A stretch of 64,000 nt of DNA. Source: Streptomyces sp. HmicA12. GTDB lineage: Bacteria; Actinomycetota; Actinomycetes; Streptomycetales; Streptomycetaceae. Position numbers and translations under genes: made by a program. The stretch covers positions 220,487 through 284,486 of the forward strand of contig NZ_KB891797.1 in assembly GCF_000373565.1 (NCBI RefSeq). The letters are read 5' to 3'. The notes beneath the pieces were generated by a model. That model was not told the origin of the DNA, did not search any database, and worked only from the letters and a program-made list of their open reading frames with translations. Positions 49,845 to 58,345 of the stretch are shown here, in pieces (the stretch's first letter is position 1; each line of letters opens with the position of its first letter).

Positions 49845-51161
49845 GTGACGACGACGCAGACCTCCGGGCCCACCAGCACTCCCCGTAAGCCCACCGGTAC
49901 CGCGGCCGGCGGGTCGGGCTCCTACTGGGCCTGGGCCGCCGCCGCGGTCACCTTCGTGACGATCATCGGCGCCGCCGCCTTCGCCTCGCTGCCGGGCCTG
50001 CTCATCGAGCCGCTGCACCGCGAGTTCGACTGGTCGCGCGGCACGATCGGCTTCGCCGTGTCCGTGAACCTCGCGCTGTACGGGATCACGGCCCCGTTCG
50101 CCGCCGCGCTCATGGACCGCTTCGGGATACGCAAGGTCGTCGCGATCGCGCTGACCGTGATCGCGCTCGGCTCGGTGCTCACCGTGTGGATGACGGCGGC
50201 CTGGCAACTGGTCATGTACTGGGGCGTGTTGGTGGGCCTCGGCAGCGGTTCGATGGCCCTCGCCTTCGCCGCGACCGTCACCAACCGGTGGTTCGTCGCC
50301 CGACGCGGGCTCGTCACCGGGATCCTGACCGCGGCCGGGGCGTCGGGGCAGCTGGTGTTCCTGCCGCTGCTCTCCTGGATCGTGGACCGGCACGACTGGC
50401 GGCCCGCCGCGGTGACGGTCTCCCTGGCGGCGCTCACGGTCGTCCCCTTGGTGTGGCTGCTGCTGCGCGACCACCCCGCCGACGTGGGCGTACGGCCTTA
50501 CGGGGCAACGGAGTTCGTGCCGAAGCCCGCGCCGGTGACCGGGGCCGCGCGGCGGGCGGTCACCGTGCTGTTCAAGGCCGCGCGGACCGGTCCGTTCTGG
50601 CTGCTCGCCGGGACCTTCGCGATCTGCGGCGCCTCCACGAACGGCCTCATCAAGACGCACTTCGTACCGGCGGCGCACGATCACGGGATGCCGATGACGG
50701 CGGCGGCGTCGCTGCTCGCGGTCATCGGGGTCTTCGACGTCGTCGGCACGATCGCGTCGGGCTGGTTCACGGACCGCTTCGAGACGCGGCGCCTGCTGGC
50801 CGTGTACTACGGCCTGCGCGGCATCTCACTCGTCTTCCTGCCGATGCTCCTCGCGCCGTCCGTCCATCCGCCGATGCTGTTCTTCATCGTCTTCTACGGG
50901 CTCGACTGGGTGGCCACGGTGCCGCCGACCATCGCGCTGTGCCGGGAGCACTACGGGGAGGACAGCGCGATCGTGTTCGGCTGGGTACTGGCCTCGCACC
51001 AGGTGGGGGCGGCGGTGGTGGCGTTCCTGGGCGGGGTGGCGCGCGATGCCTTCGGGTCGTACGACGTGGTCTGGTACGCGTCCGGGGGGTTGTGCGCGGC
51101 GGCGGCGCTCATGGCTCTGGTGATCCGACGGGGCGCTGTGCGGGTGGGCGTGGCTTCCTAG
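49845..51161 (+). CDS. MFS transporter (oxalate/formate antiporter-like group)
   Basis: A 438-residue MFS protein with 12 TM segments; after a hydrophilic Thr/Ser-rich N-terminus, TM1 starts at YWAWAAAAVTFVTIIGAAAFASLPGLL and loop 2-3 has AALMDRFGIRKVV (the GxxxDRxGRR-like MFS signature). LHREFDWSRGTIGFAVS and the FTDRFETRRLLAVYYGLRG loop resemble the OFA/monocarboxylate transporter group. It probably moves a small carboxylate. GTG start; divergent GlxA regulator likely controls it. A dispersed repeat follows the stop. Confidence 0.88.
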   Translation: MTTTQTSGPTSTPRKPTGTAAGGSGSYWAWAAAAVTFVTIIGAAAFASLPGLLIEPLHREFDWSRGTIGFAVSVNLALYGITAPFAAALMDRFGIRKVVAIALTVIALGSVLTVWMTAAWQLVMYWGVLVGLGSGSMALAFAATVTNRWFVARRGLVTGILTAAGASGQLVFLPLLSWIVDRHDWRPAAVTVSLAALTVVPLVWLLLRDHPADVGVRPYGATEFVPKPAPVTGAARRAVTVLFKAARTGPFWLLAGTFAICGASTNGLIKTHFVPAAHDHGMPMTAAASLLAVIGVFDVVGTIASGWFTDRFETRRLLAVYYGLRGISLVFLPMLLAPSVHPPMLFFIVFYGLDWVATVPPTIALCREHYGEDSAIVFGWVLASHQVGAAVVAFLGGVARDAFGSYDVVWYASGGLCAAAALMALVIRRGAVRVGVAS

Positions 51162-51172
51162 GCGCCGTTGCC

Positions 51173-51345
51173 GGTGGCTGTTCGGTTCGCGGGTGCGGGT
51201 CCGGTGGGGCTTCTCGCGCAGTTCCCCGCGCCCCTGGAGGCGAGCTCCGCTCGCCCGGGGGAAGCTGCGCGAAGCGCATGCTTCAGGGGCGCGGGGAACT
51301 GCGCGACCAGCCCCCACCGGACCCGCGCCCGACGACGAAACCCGT
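51173..51345. repeat. Dispersed inverted repeat between convergent genes
   Basis: Perfect 21-bp arms (51216-51236 and 51284-51304) with an inner GGCGAGCTCCGCTCGCC stem and an inserted GAAGCTGCGCGAAGCGCATGC palindrome-like block. The flanks have the CGGGTGCGGGTCCGGTGGGG and CCCCACCGGACCCGCGCCCG modules, themselves inverted. It spans the gap between the MFS and flavin reductase genes. Confidence 0.85.
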
Positions 51346-51963
51346 TCAGTCGGCCAGGTACGTGAAACGGCCCTGGTGGAAGAGGAGCGGGGCCGGGGCC
51401 GAGACCGGCGAACCCAGGGACGTCACGCGGCCCACCACGATGAGGTGGTCCCCGCCCGTGTGCACGGCGTGGATCGCGCAGTCGACCCACGCCGCCACGC
51501 CGTCCAGCCGCGGCGCCCCGGACACCGGAGCCGCGTCGTACTCCACCCCCGCGAACTTGTCCGCCCCGCTCACCGCGAACCCCCGGCACAGCGCGCCCTG
51601 GTCCGCGCCGAGCACGTTCACGCAGAAGACGCCCGCGCGAGCGATCCGCGGCCACGTCGTCGACGTACGCGCGACCATGAAGGCGACCAGGGGAGGGTCG
51701 AGGGAGAGGGAGGCGAAGGACTGGCAGGCGAAGCCCGCAGGGCCCGATCCGTCCTCGCCGGGCGCCGTGATCACGGTGACGCCGGAGGCGAACGCGCCGA
51801 GCACGCGGCGGAACTCGGCCGGGTCGACGGGGGCCCGCTCGTCGTCGCCGACGGCGCGCAGATCGGGGCGGGGCAGCGCCTCCACGGGCCCGGACGAGGT
51901 GGGGGAGCCGACGGACCTGAGGTACCGGACGACAGTGGCCGCCATTCCTGCGTGTCCCATCAT
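51346..51963 (-). CDS. Flavin reductase family protein (HsaB-like)
   Basis: A 205-residue flavin reductase-like protein: FRRVLGAFASGVTVITA, GFACQSFASLSLDPPLVAFMVARTSTTWPRIARAG and the DHLIVVGRV strand are the FMN/FAD-binding core. It reduces flavin with NAD(P)H for a two-component monooxygenase, like HsaB in steroid degradation. No oxygenase component lies next to it. A CTGAC-N5-GTCAG operator sits 14 bp upstream of the ATG, linking it to the same regulon as the acyl-CoA operons. The first ~40 residues (to DERAPVDPAEF) are poorly conserved; the MAATVV methionine is an alternative start. Confidence 0.88.
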   Translation of the reverse strand: MMGHAGMAATVVRYLRSVGSPTSSGPVEALPRPDLRAVGDDERAPVDPAEFRRVLGAFASGVTVITAPGEDGSGPAGFACQSFASLSLDPPLVAFMVARTSTTWPRIARAGVFCVNVLGADQGALCRGFAVSGADKFAGVEYDAAPVSGAPRLDGVAAWVDCAIHAVHTGGDHLIVVGRVTSLGSPVSAPAPLLFHQGRFTYLAD

Positions 51964-51976
51964 GACCCCATTGAAG

Positions 51977-51991
51977 CTGACGGTGCGTCAG
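51977..51991. promoter_or_regulatory. CTGAC-N5-GTCAG operator, site 5
   Basis: CTGAC-GGTGC-GTCAG, perfect arms, 14-28 bp upstream of the flavin reductase ATG. Confidence 0.75.
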
Positions 51992-52151
51992 ATGGGAAGG
52001 GGTGCGCCGCCCGGCTGCGGCGGGGTGATGGCGGGGAGGGGAAAAGCTTGCCCCAGAGGCAAGAATATAGGGTTTCGATCAACGCTCTGTTTATGCTCCG
52101 TGGGATCCGCTCACCTGCCCTGACCTGCCTTTACCTGCCCGGAGCCCCAGA

Positions 52152-52643
52152 GTGACCACCCCGTCGTCCCGCCCGCACGTGCTGCACGCCCTGCATGCCC
52201 TGCGCGCCACGAGCTTCGCGATCGGTGCGTTGCTGCTGCTGGCCGGGCTCGGGGTCCTGCTGCACCAGCCCATGCTGATACCCCCGATCGCGGCCAGCGC
52301 CGCGCTGGTGCACGGTGCGCCCGGGCTGCCGATCTCCCAGCCGCGCAACCTGGTCGGCGGGCAGCTGCTCGCCGCCGTCATCGGCTTCGCCACCCACGCG
52401 GTGACCGGGAGCACCAGCTGGGGCGCGGCGATCGCGGCCGGGCTCTCGCTCGGCGCGATGATGCTGACCCGGCTGTCGCACTCGCCGGCCGCGGCGACCG
52501 CGGTGGTCGTGGTGCTGCAGGGGCCGCACCTGGTGCCGTTCCTGCCGCTGCTGCTCCTGGCCACGGTGCTGCTCGTGGCCATCGGCATGCTGCCGGGCCG
52601 TGTCGTCGGCGGCCAGGCGGTCCGTTACCCCCTGGCCTGGTGA
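52152..52643 (+). CDS. HPP family membrane protein
   Basis: A 163-residue integral membrane protein with four or five TM helices. PMLIPPIAASAALVHGAPGLPISQPRNLVGGQLLAAVIGFA is the HPP-domain core (read in two stretches: PPIAASAALVHGAPGLP and SQPRNLVGGQLLAAV). HPP proteins have been linked to nitrite transport in plants and cyanobacteria, but bacterial roles are mostly unknown. GTG start; CCTGCC-type direct repeats lie just upstream and downstream. No functional link to neighbours is evident. Confidence 0.85.
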   Translation: MTTPSSRPHVLHALHALRATSFAIGALLLLAGLGVLLHQPMLIPPIAASAALVHGAPGLPISQPRNLVGGQLLAAVIGFATHAVTGSTSWGAAIAAGLSLGAMMLTRLSHSPAAATAVVVVLQGPHLVPFLPLLLLATVLLVAIGMLPGRVVGGQAVRYPLAW

Positions 52644-52650
52644 CCCGCCT

Positions 52651-52680
52651 GCGCCTGCCTGCGCCTGCCTGCGCCTGCCT
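52651..52680 (+). repeat. 10-bp tandem repeat
   Basis: Three perfect GCGCCTGCCT units directly after the HPP gene stop, with partial copies on both sides (GACCCGCCT, GTGTCTGTCG). Related CCTGCC units (ACCTGCCCTG, ACCTGCCTTT, ACCTGCCCGG) precede the same gene at about 52112-52142. A simple slippage array, or possibly a regulatory RNA feature. Confidence 0.7.
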
Positions 52681-52698
52681 GTGTCTGTCGGTGGGGGG

Positions 52699-53502
52699 CT
52701 ACCTGCCTTCGTACGTCGGTGAACGGCGCTCCACGAAGCTCGCCACGCCCTCCTGCGCGTCCCGCGTGGTCATGTTGAGTTCCTGTGCGATCGCCTCCGC
52801 CGCGAAGGCGGTGGCGCGGTCGCTGTCCAGGGAGGCGTTCACCAGCTGCTTGGTGAGGGCGAGGGCGCGGGTCGGGCCGGTGGCGAGGCGTTCGGCCCAC
52901 TCGCGGGCCGTCTTCGCCAACTCCCCGTCCGGGACGACCCTGTTGGCGAGGCCGAGCCGCTCCGCGTCGGGGGCCGTGAGCGCGTCGCCGAAGAACATCA
53001 GCTCCTTGGCGCGCTGCGGGCCGACGAGGCGCGGGAGGAGATAGGCGCCGCCGCCGTCCGGGACCAGGCCGCGCCGCGCGAACACCTCGATGAAGCGGGC
53101 GGACTCGGCGGCAAGGACCAGGTCGCAGGCGAGGGCGAGGTGCGCGCCGATGCCGGCCGCGGTGCCGTTGACCGCGGCGATCACCGGCTTCTCGCAGTCC
53201 AGGACCGCGGCGATGAGGCGCTGGGCGCCGAGCCGGATCGTGCGCGTGACGTCGCCGGTCACGCGTTCCCCGGCGGCGGGGGCGCCGCGCAGGTCGGCGC
53301 CCGCGCAGAAGCCCTTGCCGGTGGCGGTGAGGACGACGGCTCGGATGTCGGGGGTGGCGGAGGCGTCGGCGAGCAGCGCGATGACGCGTTCGCGTTGGTC
53401 CCAGGTGACGGCGTTCATCGCGTCGGGGCGGTTGAGGGTGATCCAGGAGACGCCGTTCTCCACGCTGTGCAGGACCTGCTGATCGAGGGGTGCGTCGGAC
53501 AT
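52699..53502 (-). CDS. Enoyl-CoA hydratase/isomerase family protein
   Basis: A 267-residue crotonase-fold protein. GKGFCAGADLRGAP is the first oxyanion segment; KPVIAAVNGTAAGIGAHLALACDLVLAAESARF the second; FARRGLVPDGGGAYLLPRLVG carries the Asp/Gly region of isomerase-like members rather than the twin Glu of true hydratases, so it may be an isomerase. The ATG is MSDAPLDQQVLHSVENG; the frame runs on upstream into a repeat and is not used. It lies downstream of the NDP-forming CoA ligase gene with a repeat between them. Confidence 0.9.
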   Translation of the reverse strand: MSDAPLDQQVLHSVENGVSWITLNRPDAMNAVTWDQRERVIALLADASATPDIRAVVLTATGKGFCAGADLRGAPAAGERVTGDVTRTIRLGAQRLIAAVLDCEKPVIAAVNGTAAGIGAHLALACDLVLAAESARFIEVFARRGLVPDGGGAYLLPRLVGPQRAKELMFFGDALTAPDAERLGLANRVVPDGELAKTAREWAERLATGPTRALALTKQLVNASLDSDRATAFAAEAIAQELNMTTRDAQEGVASFVERRSPTYEGR

Positions 53503-53547
53503 GGGGTTCCGTCCCGGGGGGCTCGTCGGTGGTGGTCGGGGGTTCGT

Positions 53548-53718
53548 CTGCCGGGTGCGCTCGCGGTGCCGGGTGCGGGTGGTGGTGGGTTGCTCGCGCA
53601 GTTCCCCGCGCCCCTGAAGCGAGCTCCGCTCGCCCAGGGGAGGCTGCGCGGAGCGCATGCCTCAGGGGCGCGGGGAACTGCGCGAGCAGCCCCCGCCGGG
53701 CCGCAGCCCGCGACGAAC
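53548..53718. repeat. Dispersed inverted repeat between codirectional genes
   Basis: Perfect 25-bp arms (53592-53616 and 53663-53687), the longest in the window, with the GAAGCGAGCTCCGCTCGCC inner stem and a GAGGCTGCGCGGAGCGCATGCCTC block shared with the copy near 51.2 kb. Unlike most copies it separates codirectional genes and would affect the enoyl-CoA hydratase downstream. Confidence 0.85.
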
Positions 53719-53726
53719 GCCGGATG

Positions 53727-55958
53727 TCACCGGCAGACCGCCAGGGCGTCCAGGGCCACGGCGCCCTGGCCGCGGGGGAGGACCATCAGGGGGTTGATGT
53801 CCAACTCGGCCAGATCGTCGCCGAGTTCGAGGGCCATGCGCTCCACCCGCAGCACGACCTCGACCAGCGCGTCGATGTCCGCCGCAGGCGCGCCGCGTAC
53901 CCCGTCGAGCAGCGCCCTGCCGCGCAGTTCGTCGAGCAGGGCGCGGGCCTGGTCCTCGCCGAACGGCGGCACGCGGACCGCCGTGTCCCGCAGGACCTCG
54001 ACCAGTACGCCGCCGAGCCCGACGGTCACCGTCGGCCCGAACAGCTCGTCGTGGGTGACGCCGACGACCATCTCGACGCCCCGCTCGACCATCTGGCAGA
54101 CGAGGACACCGTCCAGGTCGATGCCCTCGTAGCGGGCGATGTCGGTCAGCTCGCGGTACGCGTCCCGCACCTGGCTGGCCGACGTCAACCCGACCTTCAC
54201 CAGGCCGAGTTCGGACTTGTGGGCGAGCTGCGGCGCCGACGCCTTCATCACCACCGGATAGCCGACCTGGGACGCGGCCCGCACGGCGGCGGCCGCACTC
54301 GTCACCAGCTGTTCGCGCGGTACGCGGATGCCGTACGCGCGCAGCAGCTGCTTGGCCGCGTGCTCGCTGAGCTGGTGGCCCGGGCGCATCAGGTTCTGCG
54401 CCTTGCGGAACGAGGGCGACGGGCTGCGCGGCGCCTCGTCGAAGGGCGAGCGGTAGGACGCCGTGAAGCGGTGGTGATCGAGGTAGGCGCGGACGGCGCC
54501 GATGCAGTTGCCGAACGTACGGAAGGTCGCCACCCGGGAGGAGCCCAGCAGCGTCTCGCGGTACGCGGTCTCCGTGCCGACCGGCGAGCCCCACACCACG
54601 CACACCAGCTTGTCCGTCCGCTCGGCCGCGTCCACCAGGTCCTGCGCGAGCTTGTCGCTCATGGGCGGGAAGGGGCCGGTGATCGGGCAGATGAGGACGC
54701 CCACGGACGGGTCGGCGAGGATCGCGTCGATGATCTTGCGGCCGCGCCAGTCGCCGACCGGGTGCCCGCCGTTGTCGACGGGGTTCGCGACGTTCAGGTA
54801 CTCCGGTATCCACTGGTGGAGTTCGGTCTGCTTGGCCTCGGAGAGGGTGGGCAGCGTGAGACCCGCCGCCGTCGCCAGGTCGGAGAAATGGGCGCCCGTG
54901 CCGCCGGATATCGAGTAGACGACCACGCCGTCCGCCCGCGGCGGCTTCGCGCGGGCCAACAGCGTTGCGGTGTCCTGGAGTTCGTCGAGTCCGTCGACCC
55001 GGATGACGCCGAACTGCCGCATCGCCGCGTCCACGACCGTGTCGGCGCCGGTGAGCTTCCCGGTGTGCGAGGCGGCGGTGCGGGCGCCGGTCTCGGTGCG
55101 GCCGACCTTCACGGCGACCACCGGCACGCCCTCGCGCGCGGCCCGGTCGGCGGCGAGCAGGAAGGAACGGCCGTCCTTGAGCCCTTCCACGTAGCAGGCG
55201 ATGGCGCCGACCTCGGGGCGCTGCGCGAAGTACGAGATGAAGTCCGAGGTCTCCAGATCCGCCTCGTTGCCGGTCGGCGCCCAGTGCGAGAGGCGGATGC
55301 CCAGTTCCTGGAGCGTGAAGACGGGCCGCCCCTGGTGCCCGGACTGGGTGATCAGCGCGATGGCGGGACCGTCCAGGTCGTCGCGGAACCGCTCGAAGGC
55401 GTTGAGGTTGGTGTTGGGGCCGAGCAGGCGCAGGCCCGAGCGTTCGACGGCCGCGGCCAGCCGCTCCTGCGCGGCCGCGCCCTCGCCGCCGGTCTCGGCG
55501 AACCCGGACGCGAAGGCGACCGCGAACTTTACTTTCGTGTCCGCGAGTTGCTCGATGACGGGCAGCGGGTCGCCGACGAGGAGTACCGCGAGGTCCACCT
55601 GTTCGGGCAGGTCGGCGACCGACGCCGCGCAGGGCAGGCCGAAGACGGACTCGCGGGTCGGGTGCACCGGGTACAGGCGCGCCCCGACCCGCTCCGCCCA
55701 CGCCATCAGCTGCCGCGTGATCCCGGTGTTGGGCCGTCCCTCGGCGTCCGAGGCGCCGACGACGGCGACGGACTCTGGCCGGAAGAACCGGTCCAGGTCC
55801 ACCACGTCCGCGTGCAACGGCCGCCCGCTGACGTCGAGCCCGTCGCCTTCCGGGGTGCCGGCCCTGCCGTGCACGGCAGGGCCGGGCTGCTCTCCGCAGG
55901 CGATCACGCGAGCCCGGCGGGAGTCGGTGGTCAGGGTGCCGTATGTCGATCCAAGCAT
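53727..55958 (-). CDS. NDP-forming acyl-CoA (acetate-CoA ligase-like) synthetase
   Basis: A 743-residue single-chain acyl-CoA synthetase (NDP-forming). Order: CoA-binding domain (~55-170: LDRFFRPESVAVVGASDAEGRPN), succinyl-CoA-ligase-like domains (~190-480; GRTETGARTAASHTGKLTGAD has the phosphohistidine-type His, VVYSISGGTGAHFSDLA the second loop) and an ATP-grasp domain (~520-743: LLRAYGIRVPRE, YPVVMKASAPQLAHKSELGLVKVGL, DINPLMVLPRG). It converts an acid, CoA and NTP to acyl-CoA and NDP. Two CTGAC-N5-GTCAG operators lie upstream, linking it to the regulon. Confidence 0.9.
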   Translation of the reverse strand: MLGSTYGTLTTDSRRARVIACGEQPGPAVHGRAGTPEGDGLDVSGRPLHADVVDLDRFFRPESVAVVGASDAEGRPNTGITRQLMAWAERVGARLYPVHPTRESVFGLPCAASVADLPEQVDLAVLLVGDPLPVIEQLADTKVKFAVAFASGFAETGGEGAAAQERLAAAVERSGLRLLGPNTNLNAFERFRDDLDGPAIALITQSGHQGRPVFTLQELGIRLSHWAPTGNEADLETSDFISYFAQRPEVGAIACYVEGLKDGRSFLLAADRAAREGVPVVAVKVGRTETGARTAASHTGKLTGADTVVDAAMRQFGVIRVDGLDELQDTATLLARAKPPRADGVVVYSISGGTGAHFSDLATAAGLTLPTLSEAKQTELHQWIPEYLNVANPVDNGGHPVGDWRGRKIIDAILADPSVGVLICPITGPFPPMSDKLAQDLVDAAERTDKLVCVVWGSPVGTETAYRETLLGSSRVATFRTFGNCIGAVRAYLDHHRFTASYRSPFDEAPRSPSPSFRKAQNLMRPGHQLSEHAAKQLLRAYGIRVPREQLVTSAAAAVRAASQVGYPVVMKASAPQLAHKSELGLVKVGLTSASQVRDAYRELTDIARYEGIDLDGVLVCQMVERGVEMVVGVTHDELFGPTVTVGLGGVLVEVLRDTAVRVPPFGEDQARALLDELRGRALLDGVRGAPAADIDALVEVVLRVERMALELGDDLAELDINPLMVLPRGQGAVALDALAVCR

Positions 55959-56016
55959 CGGTCCGCCCGCTCCTGTGTGACAGCAACAACTGAGGCCTGA
56001 AGGTTCCGGGCCTTAA

Positions 56017-56031
56017 CTGACGCACTGTCAG
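56017..56031. promoter_or_regulatory. CTGAC-N5-GTCAG operator, site 6
   Basis: CTGAC-GCACT-GTCAG, perfect arms, 59-73 bp upstream of the NDP-forming ligase ATG; its centre is 24 bp from site 7. Confidence 0.75.
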
Positions 56032-56040
56032 ATTACTGAA

Positions 56041-56055
56041 CTGACGCTCCGTCAG
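56041..56055. promoter_or_regulatory. CTGAC-N5-GTCAG operator, site 7
   Basis: CTGAC-GCTCC-GTCAG, perfect arms. With site 6 it forms a tandem pair upstream of the ligase gene, two helical turns apart, which could allow cooperative binding. Confidence 0.75.
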
Positions 56056-56134
56056 GAACAGGGCTGCAGGCAAAGGCTGGGGCGAGTTGGGACGAGTGTG
56101 GTGCGAACCCGCCTCAGCCTCTGTTCTGCCCGCT

Positions 56135-57136
56135 CTACGGGAGTTTCACCTCCCCCTGGTTGAGCACGCGCCGGTGGAAGTAGCTCGCCTGGATCTCGGC
56201 GTTGGTGTTGTTGCCGCGCAACTGCTCCGACCAGATCATGAAGTACGCCCAGCGGGTCTGACTGTCGAGCAGGGTGGCGTTCGGCACCTTGCCCATCTCG
56301 GCGATCGCGATCGGCTTGCCGCCCGCGATGGTGCTGAGCTGCTGGTAGTCGGCCGTGCTCGGGTAGTTCTTGTACCAGGCGTCGAGCGAGGCCACGTCGA
56401 CGTACGCGTCGCCCGGGTAGTAGTTCGCCCAGCCGCCCTCGGGGTTGTCCTGGACGTTCCACACCCAGATGAGGTTGTCCAGGCCCTTGCCCGCGAGGTA
56501 GTCGTGGGTGATCCGGTACAGGCGCGCGCCGCCGTTCGCCCCCGGGCGGTGACCCCACCAGTTCCAGGACTCGTTCATCTCGTGCAGCGGCCGGAACAGG
56601 ACGGGCACGCCCGCCGACTTCAACTGCTGCAGATACGGCACGACTTCGTCGAGGCGGCGCTTCCAGGCGGTGTTCAGCGCGGTCCCGTCGGTGACGATCT
56701 GGCTGAACTGGGTGTCACTGATGCTCGACTTGACGCCGCCCTCGAACTCGCACGAACTGCCCATCGTCGGCGGGCACACGTGCCAGGTCAGCGCCACCAG
56801 CGAGCCGTTCCTCCACTCGGTCTTCGCCTGGTCGATCACCCGCTGCCGGTTCGCGACGTCCTCGGCGCGGAACATCAGGTCACCGCCCCACAGCCCCGGG
56901 TACTGCCCGGTGACGTCCTTGACCTGCTGGGTGTACTGGCCCGGGTTGCTCGCGGGCTCCTTGTTGTGCTGGCCGGAGACGATGCTCGTACCGGAGACGG
57001 AGCGCAGGTAGGTCAGGACCTGCTGCTTGTTCCCGGCGGGGAAGGCCTGGGCGTTGCCCGGGAGGAAGGTCAGCGCCAGGAGCCCGGTGATGAGCAGCGC
57101 GACCCCGCGCGCCCGGCGGACGGCTTTTCTGTGCAT
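56135..57136 (-). CDS. Secreted GH26 beta-mannanase
   Basis: A 333-residue glycoside hydrolase family 26 enzyme. A Sec signal peptide (MHRKAVRRARGVALLITGLL then FLPGNAQA) precedes the catalytic TIM barrel. LFRPLHEMNESWNWWG (acid/base Glu) and GKPIAIAEMGKV (nucleophile Glu) are the GH26 catalytic pair; NLIWVWNVQDNP is also typical. It would hydrolyse beta-1,4-mannan outside the cell. No carbohydrate-binding module is attached. The divergent LacI regulator and operator-like palindromes between them suggest control by a mannan-derived sugar. Confidence 0.93.
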   Translation of the reverse strand: MHRKAVRRARGVALLITGLLALTFLPGNAQAFPAGNKQQVLTYLRSVSGTSIVSGQHNKEPASNPGQYTQQVKDVTGQYPGLWGGDLMFRAEDVANRQRVIDQAKTEWRNGSLVALTWHVCPPTMGSSCEFEGGVKSSISDTQFSQIVTDGTALNTAWKRRLDEVVPYLQQLKSAGVPVLFRPLHEMNESWNWWGHRPGANGGARLYRITHDYLAGKGLDNLIWVWNVQDNPEGGWANYYPGDAYVDVASLDAWYKNYPSTADYQQLSTIAGGKPIAIAEMGKVPNATLLDSQTRWAYFMIWSEQLRGNNTNAEIQASYFHRRVLNQGEVKLP

Positions 57137-57199
57137 GGAGCAATTCCCTTCTGTGGAAGGTGAGTTGGCTGCATTCGGCGGCACACTCTGCACAGCGCG

Positions 57200-57216
57200 G
57201 ACATCGTTGTCTAGAC
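57200..57216. promoter_or_regulatory. Likely LacI operator between gh26 and lacI-type gene
   Basis: GACA-TCGT-TGTC (57200-57211) overlaps the perfect palindrome GTCTAGAC (57209-57216) in the 173-bp gap between the divergent mannanase and LacI genes, 64-80 bp from the mannanase ATG. Either could be the LacI-type operator. Confidence 0.5.
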
Positions 57217-57309
57217 GTTGAGCAAGTTGAGTAAAAGGCCAGTAATGAAAGGGAGTTGGGCGGTCGCGGCGGCGACAGCGCGGCTTGACCGGTCTACGGT
57301 GGGGAGCCC

Positions 57310-58329
57310 ATGACAGAGCAACGGGTGACCATCGGGGATGTCGCGGCACGTGCCGGAGTGTCGCGGGCCGCCGTCTCGCTGGCCTTCAACGGCCGGCCGG
57401 GCGTCTCGGACGCGACCCGGGCCAGGATCGTGGAGGCCGCGCGCTCGCTCGGCTGGCGGCCGAACCGCTCCGCGCGCGCCCTGAACCGGCAGGGGGCCGG
57501 CACGATCGGCCTCGCCATCTGCCGCCCGGCACGCCAACTCGGCCTGGAACCCTTCTACATGGAGTTCGTCTCCGGCCTGGAGAGCGTCGTCTCGGAGCAC
57601 GAGGGCGCGCTGCTCCTGCGCCTGGTGAAGAGCCTCGACGAGGAGATCGAGCTGCACGGCCGCTGGTGGCGGAACGGGCAGATCGCCGGGTCCGTCCTCG
57701 TCGACTTCCGCGCGTACGACCCGCGCGTACCGGCCCTGTCCCGGCTCGGGCTGCCCGCGGTCGCGGTCGGCCACCCGTCCCTGACCGGCCCGTTCACGTC
57801 CCTGTGGACCGACGACGCCACCGCCGTCAGGGAGGCGGTCCGCTATCTCGCGGCGCTCGGCCACCGCTCCATCGCCCGAGTGGGCGGCGCCGCCGAACTC
57901 GGGCACACCGCGATACGCGGCGCCGCGTTCGCCGCGGCCATCGACGAACTCGGTCTCGACGCGGCGAGGCAGACCGGCTCGGACTTCTCCGGCGCGTCCG
58001 CGGCGCGGGCCACCCGCGCCCTGCTGACGTCGGCCCGGCGGCCCACGGCGATCGTCTACGACAGCGATCTGATGGCCGTGGCGGGCCTGTCGGTGGCGGC
58101 GGAGATGGGCCTGCGCGTTCCGGCCGACCTCTCGATCCTGGCCTGGGACGACTCACAGCTGTGCGAACTGACGCACCCCACGCTGTCCGCGATGAGCCAC
58201 GACATCCACGCGTTCGGCGCGGACGTGGCGCGGACCCTGTACGACCTGGTGAGCGGCAAGCGGGTCACCGCCCACCCGGTCCCGACCCCGACGCTGACCC
58301 CGAGGGGATCGACGGCGGGAGCCCCGTGA
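57310..58329 (+). CDS. LacI family transcriptional regulator
   Basis: A 339-residue LacI/GalR repressor: N-terminal HTH (VTIGDVAARAGVSRAAVSLAFNGRPGVSDATRARI in the DNA-binding headpiece, with the hinge helix following) and a periplasmic-binding-like effector domain (TAIVYDSDLMAVAGLSVAAEMGLRVPADLSILAWDDSQ). Divergent from the GH26 mannanase gene, it probably represses that gene and is released by a manno-oligosaccharide. Sugar specificity is inferred from the neighbour only. Confidence 0.92.
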   Translation: MTEQRVTIGDVAARAGVSRAAVSLAFNGRPGVSDATRARIVEAARSLGWRPNRSARALNRQGAGTIGLAICRPARQLGLEPFYMEFVSGLESVVSEHEGALLLRLVKSLDEEIELHGRWWRNGQIAGSVLVDFRAYDPRVPALSRLGLPAVAVGHPSLTGPFTSLWTDDATAVREAVRYLAALGHRSIARVGGAAELGHTAIRGAAFAAAIDELGLDAARQTGSDFSGASAARATRALLTSARRPTAIVYDSDLMAVAGLSVAAEMGLRVPADLSILAWDDSQLCELTHPTLSAMSHDIHAFGADVARTLYDLVSGKRVTAHPVPTPTLTPRGSTAGAP

Positions 58330-58345
58330 GGGGCGCCCCGCCCGC

